Below are positions 1 through 7,300 of a stretch of 24,151 nucleotides of DNA, one piece after another. The stretch is from CAZTVN01 sp964617145. Lineage in GTDB: Bacteria > Patescibacteriota > Gracilibacteria > UBA1369 > JACRIC01. The stretch is taken from contig CAZTVN010000009.1 of NCBI GenBank assembly GCA_964617145.1, forward strand, positions 1 through 24,151. Reading direction: 5' to 3'. Position 1 is the stretch's first letter. Each line of letters starts with the position of its first letter. Both the position numbers and the translations under genes were made by a program. The notes below the pieces were generated by a model. It ran no database searches. It had not been told where the DNA came from and saw only the letters and a list, made by a program, of their open reading frames with translations.

Positions 1-914
1 CTTCGGCTTCAACGATCAATCTCGCCTTAAATGGAGCGAATTCATCAGTCACAGCTTCAAATCTCAATACCTTAACTGGTGGTTCTTCGTCAAATGCTGA
101 TAATCTCCACACCCATCCAAAAATGATACAGAACTATTTTATAATACCGAATGCCAATATGCAGGCAGGGAATTCTAATCAGGTAACATCCAATAGTGAT
201 GGTTCACAAATGTACATTCTTGCGTCATCACCCGGTGATCAGTATCGCGAAAATCAAAACAAAAGCATTTATCGATATTCTCGTGACTCAGTGACTCAAA
301 CATACTATTACGATGGAGCATACAAAGACTTATTTGATGGTTCTGGAGCTTATGATTGGGATTACGGTAGTGAAGGGGGAATCGCAGTGGGGAGTAGTTA
401 CATCTGGGTTGCTGGAATGTCTACAAAATTTAATACTACCGATACGAATATTAAAATTGTGAGGCTGTCACTCGATCTGGCGACTGCTACGACCCTTACT
501 ATTTCCGGCACAAAATGGACTTCAAAAGTTGGTCATATCGCAGGAAATGATTCTATACTCTATATATCCGATGATAGCACGAGTACCACCATCACCTCGT
601 ACTCAATCAGCGGAACCACGGCTACCAGAGGAAATAGTTTTTCTATTGGAGTTGCTGGGAAAGAGATTATGGGATTTTACTTGGACGGAAATGATTTAAT
701 TGTAGCAGCAAATAACAGATACCTGTACCGATACCGTACAGATGGGACTTTAATCTCTCAAGCTTATAGAGGATTCGTTGAAAACGCCCCAAATACGGGG
801 TATATACAGGGAATCGGTCCAAGAGATAGTACTGCCTGGTGGTTATTTTATCTTCAGGAGGATCAAACGAATGACCCGATAAGACTTATGGGCTTTGCTC
901 TGGGGAAAATTTAG
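1..914 (+). CDS. C-terminal part of a surface or tail-fibre-like protein (5' partial)
   Basis: The frame is open from base 3 with no stop upstream of the ATG at 123, so that ATG is internal and the gene starts outside the window. The first ~40 codons carry LNTLTGG-SSSNADNLHTH, a motif that recurs in bacterial surface and phage tail-fibre-like proteins at the junction between a repetitive stalk and a C-terminal module. The remaining ~260 residues are rich in Ser, Thr, Gly, Tyr and Asp and alternate short beta-strand-like stretches (IAVGSSYIWVAG, DSILYISDD, NDLIVAANNRYLYRYRTDG), which suggests a beta-propeller or other all-beta head. No transmembrane anchor is visible at the C terminus. It converges on the toxin/immunity locus. 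I infer an exported adhesin-type protein; no enzymatic motif is seen. Confidence 0.6.
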   Translation, partial: SASTINLALNGANSSVTASNLNTLTGGSSSNADNLHTHPKMIQNYFIIPNANMQAGNSNQVTSNSDGSQMYILASSPGDQYRENQNKSIYRYSRDSVTQTYYYDGAYKDLFDGSGAYDWDYGSEGGIAVGSSYIWVAGMSTKFNTTDTNIKIVRLSLDLATATTLTISGTKWTSKVGHIAGNDSILYISDDSTSTTITSYSISGTTATRGNSFSIGVAGKEIMGFYLDGNDLIVAANNRYLYRYRTDGTLISQAYRGFVENAPNTGYIQGIGPRDSTAWWLFYLQEDQTNDPIRLMGFALGKI

Positions 915-920
915 TAAGCC

Positions 921-944
921 ATTGGAAAATTCTTTCAATTTTTT
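921..944 (+). terminator. Weak intrinsic terminator after the surface protein
   Basis: ATTG(G)AAA, a short loop and TTTCAAT form a 7-bp stem with one bulged G, followed by six T. It begins six bases after the stop codon of the upstream gene. The stem is AT-rich and weak, so this is tentative. Confidence 0.35.
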
Positions 945-960
945 CAGCACCTCCTTAAGG
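939..960 (-). repeat. Dispersed anti-SD-like repeat, copy 1
   Basis: The + strand reads TTTTTCAGCACCTCCTTAA at 940-958; the - strand therefore carries TTAAGGAGGTGCTGAAAAA. The same 19 bp occurs at 16292-16310 (reverse orientation) and 17186-17204. This copy lies ~38 nt beyond the stop codon of the immunity candidate and reads as a Shine-Dalgarno-like sequence in that gene's direction, but no start codon follows at a usable distance. Confidence 0.75.
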
Positions 961-997
961 TAGTATCAATATTTTTGCATATTCTGTTGATCAAATG

Positions 998-1303
998 TTA
1001 TTCTTTCCTGACATAAGCCCAGCCCTGCAGTTTTTTCATCTTTTTAGGTGCATCGAGTCTTACCATTTTTTCTTCTATCATCATATCAGGAAAATCAGCA
1101 ATAATTTCTGTGCCTACACACCGCATAAGTTCTTTATCTTCATCGCTCATAGGTCCATCAAAATAACAAAGCCAAGTTATTTTTGTTTTTGTCCAACCAA
1201 TGGTGCAACCTCGTAAATTTGGCCCCACTGCGCCAAGTAGAGCTTTCTGTGCGGAGAGAAGCATTTCAGTCCATAATTCTTCCTCAGTAATTAAATGTTT
1301 CAT
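998..1303 (-). CDS. Candidate immunity protein for the adjacent RHS toxin
   Basis: A 101-aa soluble protein whose start lies 24 bp downstream of the toxin gene's stop codon on the same strand, the usual place for the immunity gene of a polymorphic toxin. There is no signal peptide or membrane segment, as expected for a cytoplasmic inhibitor of a toxin with an RNase-like domain. The sequence is mixed alpha/beta and acidic in its second half. Conserved-looking blocks are ALLGAVGPNLRG, WLCYFDGPMSDEDKE and GTEIIADFPD. I recall small proteins with a PNLR...FDG..S.ED...TEIIADFP pattern encoded next to toxins, but I cannot name the family with certainty. No separate promoter or Shine-Dalgarno sequence is visible, so cotranscription with the toxin is likely. 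The immunity role is inferred from position and size. Confidence 0.7.
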   Translation of the reverse strand: MKHLITEEELWTEMLLSAQKALLGAVGPNLRGCTIGWTKTKITWLCYFDGPMSDEDKELMRCVGTEIIADFPDMMIEEKMVRLDAPKKMKKLQGWAYVRKE

Positions 1304-1327
1304 AAAAAATAATAAATGATGATTGCA

Positions 1328-4300
1328 TTAAAAATTTGCTGGACGAGCTGGAACAATATGTGCACCATTTTCTCCATAATGAATTATGCCACGAGTTGTT
1401 TCATAACTTTTATTTTTATATATAAAATTACCTATAACCTCACCAAAATCAACTCTTTCCTTATAACCAGCTTCTCCAAATTTAAAATTATTTAAGGGTT
1501 GTCCCTTCCCTGAAAATTTTTCAAAAAGTGCCTTGGGGTTTGCATGGGTAAAAACGCTTTTTCCGTTTTGGAAATTATTATGCCCGGGTATATGTTTGCC
1601 CTGTTGTCCAAAATTAATTTTCATTGTAGCTTTTCCTATATTTTCTGATCGACTTTTAGCATACATCAACGTCCCTGCTCCCTGCCCAGCTAAGGCTGCT
1701 CCTGCTGCTATGGATTCTGCACTTACAGCAACACCTACAGGTATCAAGATTCCAGCACTGGTTACGGCCAGTGCAGCACCAGTAGCTGCGCCACCTGTAG
1801 CAATAGTTCCTCCAACTATCATGGAAGCCACACTTGCCGCCTCTGATAACATTCTGCCTGTTTCTGCACCCAATTGAGTAGCGAGGCTTATGGATGTATC
1901 TGGTGCTGGGACGAGCCCGTAAGTTTGATTGTGAAAAAATTCTTGCGCTGCTGCCCCAATAAATTCTCCAGTTGCTTGGATGGCTTCTTTTCCTGCTTGA
2001 AAAACTTCTTTCCAAAACGCTCCATCCGGATCGACGAGTCTCATTGGATTATTCCTCGCATAGGAATAGGCGTTGAGAGCTTGAGGATCGGAAAGAATCA
2101 AACGAAGATGGCTCATATCAAAGAGCGCAGAATCCACACTCGTAAATCTCGCCAAAGCATCATTTAAGTAGCGCGCTTCAAAATAGTACAAATCCATTTC
2201 TTCGTCATATTCTTTGCCCGTAAACGAATAAGGAAATAGGGGAGGTTCTGACATGAAGTATTGATCGACGTACAATGTCCCGAAAGGTTTGTAGTCTTTC
2301 ACATTTACCAAATCTCCAGCGCTGTCCATGATAACTGAGGTACTACCAAGATGATCAGCAAAAACATAGAAAAGTCGAGAATTCCCTTCAATCATATTAA
2401 AAGCCGCTTCACTCGAATCACTGAAACGAGAGTTTTGAAAAGTTTTTCCATAAATGAGATCGAGCAGAATTTGAAAAGTATCACGTTTGAGAGCGAATAA
2501 TTGCGAAGTTTTGTCGCGAAGGTTCAATCCGAAAAGACGCTGTGAGACATCAATTGGAGAAGGAAGGCTTAAACGAGATGGTGCTGAAGTTCGAGCGGTC
2601 GAACTTTCTGACTCTGAAGTTCGAGAGATCGAAGTCTGTGATTGGCTCAAAGTCTCTAAGCTCGAAGATGGGGTCGAAAAGCCCTGTTGCTGTGAAGGAA
2701 GCGTTTTTACTTTGAATCTATTAGAAATGATATTTGGCCACACGATATCAAATCCCTCAAAACAGAATCGATCTCTTTGATTACAATCTTGATCAATTTG
2801 ATCCCCGCAAATCTCATGAGCACCAGGATACACAGATGACTCATTATCATCACAATCGCTGTCAAAAGGATAGGAATCGGCATCCTTATCATCATCGACC
2901 GTTAAAGGATTACAATCATTGTCGATCCCGTCATAATATTTTTCGAAAGCACCTGGATTGATATCAGAACGAGCATCATTGCAATCACCTTGTTGCGGCG
3001 TATAACCATCGAGGTCTTGATCGACCACATCACATGACAAATCTTCATTGTCGCAATTTTGATCAATTTGATCCCCGCAGATTTCATCGTTTCCTGGCCA
3101 GCGACTGCGATTATTATCATCACAATCTAAAGCTTTTCCATAATCATCGCGATCAAGATCATCATCGAGAGTAAGAATGTCGCAATCATTATCGATGCCA
3201 TCGTAAGCGATTTCTATAGCGTCCGGATGAACAGCAGGGTCAAGGTCGTTACAATCATCAGCCGAATAACCATCCAAGTCGAGATCCAGCGAATCACAGC
3301 CAAGATCATAGCCGTCACAATCTTGGTCTATCCCATCTTCGCAGGGAAAAGTCCATTCAGGAGCATACGGATAAATGGCGGCACTTTCATCATTACAATC
3401 AAAATCGCTCGCATAGCCATCTTGATCAAGATCGTCATCAAGAGTACTCGAATCACAATCATCATCAAGACTATTTCGCTCTATTTCATTATTATTCGGA
3501 TGGACCAAAGGGTTCGCATCGTCACAGTCTCCTTCGGCTTCGGTCCATGAATCAGCGTCATCATCTCTGTCGAGACAGGACTGATTACTGCCATCGCAAT
3601 TAAAGTCATCCGTACTACAACTTTCAAAAGCATCGGGATGATACGCCCGATCAACATCATTACAATCATTTTGCGATCCAGAACACGAGTTTCTACTCTG
3701 ATATCCGTCGGAATCGAGATCAAAAGTAAGACCATCATCGACCTCACCATTACAGTCATCATCGATATTATTACAAAGTTCAGGAGCATTCGGGTGAATG
3801 GAGGCATCATCATCTTTACAATCGCCACTGAGAGACGTGTACCCATCATTATCACGATCGGCATTGTTGCATGGAAGATCGTATCCACTGCAATCCTGAT
3901 CGATCCCGTCATCACAAATATCTTGAGCAAGGGGATGAATCGAAGCATTGTTATCGTTACAATCACCATTCGCCCCTGTATAGCCATCAGTATCGCTGTC
4001 AAGATCGCGGCAGAGCGTGTCCGCTCCATCGCAATTTTGATCAATACCATCATCGCAAACTTCCAGCGCACCCGGATAAATGCTCGCATCATAATCATAG
4101 CAGTCGCCATCTTCGGTTTTTATCCCATCTTTATCAGCATCTTTCGGGCTATCAATTTCAAGAAAAGCGATCCGCAAATCGCCAGCGTAAATATGAGCGA
4201 GACTCTTTAACCCATTTCCATCTTCATAAAGTTCGTAATATTTGTTCGGATAATAATTACGAGTTCTAAAACTTTCTTTAAGCACGCGGCTACCACTCGA

Positions 4301-7300
4301 GTCATAATCTAGATAGGTTAAGAGATTATTATAGTTCGTTTGAACAATTTGATTGCGATGATTATACGAAAGAGTACGAAGGCCATCTGAAACAAGATTG
4401 CCATTATCATCATAGGTAAATGAATAAGTGCCGGCGCTACTTGGAGCAAAGCTATTAGGCCCATTGTAAGTAAAATTCCCAATGCCAAATTTATAGGTCA
4501 TATTGCCAATCGAATCGTACTGATAGGTTTCATCATAATCAGTGGAATGACTGCCCCGATCGTCGCCATCAATATCGCCATAATCAACAAAAGCGCGAGT
4601 AAGTCGATAGAGGTCATCGTATTCGAAATTCGCCAATTTTTCCGTATCGGTATCAGAACCATCAGAGATTGAAAGAATATTTCCAACTTTGTCGTAACTA
4701 TATTGAAAATCTTGGATACTTAAAGAACCATGTTTTATGCTCGCAGTTTTAAGTCGATACATTTCATTCATTTCGAATGTTTGCGTTTTAGAAGTCCCGT
4801 CTCCGTAATCAAGGCGTGTTATCTGTCCTAAAGGCGAATAATCAATATTAGAAACCAGTGTTTGCGAACCATTTACACCAAATTTTGAAACAGATTCTAA
4901 AAGTCCACCTTCATGGTAAGCATAATCAATACGGGTGGTTTCGGGATAGGTGATGGAACGCACTCTCCCTAAAAGATCAGTTTGAAAACTCGTGACAAAC
5001 TCGGTATCAAGCACAATCTTTGTTTCATGTTGAAGATTTCCAAGATCATCGTATTCATATCCGCTAAAGCTGGTGTCAGCAGTAACAGAAGAAATTCGAC
5101 CGATACTGTTACGAGAGCGGTCATACTCGTAAGCAATATTTGATGATCCTGAAGATTCGGTTTTTACGCGATCCAACATGTCATAGGTGAAAGTCGTTAC
5201 AGTACCATTAGGATCGACTCGTTTTGCAAGATTATCATTATCATCATAGAAAAAGCGCCAACTGCTGACATCAAGATCACTCGCCGCATGGGTTTCCGTG
5301 GTTTCAATAAGTCTTGAAAGTGAATCGTATTGAAAAGAACGTTCATTATTTTTACTATCAACAATTTTAATAAGATTGCCGGCAACATCATAGAAATATC
5401 GGGTGGTATACTTAAGACCTGTAAGATACTCATCAACCTCAATCAATCGATGAAAAGCATCGTATCGAAATATCTTGGGATTTCCTTCTGGATCGAAAAT
5501 AACGGTTTGCCACGGAGTCGAATAATCATAAGTGGTTTCGGAAAAAATTTCGGACGTCGATTTCACAAAGCTCACTTTTCTAGGACGCGAAAGCGCGTCA
5601 TATTCATAAGCAGTATAAGCGTTGTTCCAAAGAGGAGTTTGGTAGGAAGAACCGCTGCCAAAATAAGGCAGTGACTCTTTGGTAATTTGATCAAGTTCGT
5701 TGTACTGAATATCATTTATCGTATAATTCGAATCTTCCGCCTCAGTGCGTATCTGTATTTTTCTTTGAAAACCATCAAAATAGTAAGAGGTCGAAACAGG
5801 ATCCAAACTCACTCCGTCATATGCATGCAACGTAATATTGGTCGGAACACTCAAATCATCGTACACATACTCTGTTTTTGTTTTTAAAACAGCGTAGTTT
5901 TCAGGATCGTTTACTTTAACCTGCTTCAAGCGATAAAAAGGGTCATATTCATATTCGAAAGTAGTGTTATTGGGATCAACGGTTTTTTTTACTGAACCTG
6001 AAAAAAGATCATATCGAAGGAGCGTTTCGTACCCTTCAGGATTAATAATCCGATCGGGATACATGTGAAGTTCGGTATCATATTCGAAGTAAGTGGCATG
6101 ATCAAAAGCCTCCTCATCCTCTTCAATTCTATTAGAACGAGCGACGCGAGTTTTATTGCCATACACGTCATATTGATATTGCGTGTAAATCGAGACGTTA
6201 TCGGTATCGAGCCACTTCGCAATTTTTGTCAGATTCCCTTTTGAAACCTGCCCGATGGATTTTAAGCCGTCATAGTAATAACGATTTTGAGCCTTTTTAT
6301 TGCCTGAAGCATCAGTAAAAGTCTCTTCAGTCGGAAGTCCAAAAATCCACACACTGGCGTTATCGGCATATTTATTTTTCGCAAAGATCGCATCATTGCC
6401 AATATCAGTAAAATTAGAAGTTGCCGTATCATAAACAACTTCTCCATAATTTCGGGTTTCGATGAGATTCCCCGTAGCGTTATCATAGATAAAAGTCGAA
6501 GCGCTGCCTCGAGGGTTTAATCCTCCTTCATAATCGAGAGTTACGTTTTGAACAAGTTTTGGAAAAAATCTTAAACCACCAAAGTCATAAGCCTCCCATT
6601 TTTGAATCGTTTCACTAAGTTTGGAGCCATCGAGATCGAAAATTTCCGTGCGAAGAGGTTTTCCTTTGAGAGAAAAATAAGAAGAAAGCGAATCCCCTGA
6701 AGGAGGAGCATTGTTGAGACTTCCTTGGGAAAAGGTCGTTTTTGTAACGATCTGACCATCGTTGGAAGTAACGGTTTCAAAACCGGCAAATTCTCGGATA
6801 GTAGGAGAATATGTGAAAAATCGACCGTTTTTATATTGGTATTGAATAGAATGGACATCACCTAGACCGTCATCAAGCTTGACCTCTTTTACGATTTGAA
6901 GAGTAATGGGAAGCTCTCTATTGAGATAATTGCCAGAATCGTCTTTATGTTGAGTCGATGGCTCGTAAAGAAGTTCTATTGATCCACCATGGGAATTGCG
7001 CACAAAGTGAAGCAAGTCGGTATCACTGCGAGCCTGAGAAGCAAAATAATTCCCACTGACTTGAGAGCCTAAAGGACAACCTCCGCTTCCGAGAAGAACA
7101 TCGGCGATTGAATCGCCATTCATTTCAGCGATATGGATGCGTTTGTCATATTGAAAAGAAATATACCCATCAATGTAATCGTGGTAGACAAATGTAGGGA
7201 TATCAAAATTTTGGGAAACTTTATCCCAGCCATTTACGCCATTATTCAGGTAAATAGCTTTTTCATTGTCAGCAAGACTGGGTTCAACATGAAGATTGCG

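Noticed and set aside
995..1216. 73-codon + strand frame over the immunity gene
   Set aside because: It is antisense to a protein with better composition and context. Its product is Phe/His/Ser-rich without recognisable structure.
2762..4141. CRISPR array
   Set aside because: The repeats are in-frame coding units of ~42-54 codons with degenerate sequence. They lack identical short repeats and unique spacers, and no cas gene is present.
2487..4269. Several open frames of 62-209 codons on both strands inside the MopE-repeat part of the RHS gene
   Set aside because: They are by-products of GAT/GAC-rich repeat DNA read in other frames. Their products are low-complexity strings of Ile, Met, Thr, His or Arg with no start signals, and they overlap a clearly real protein.
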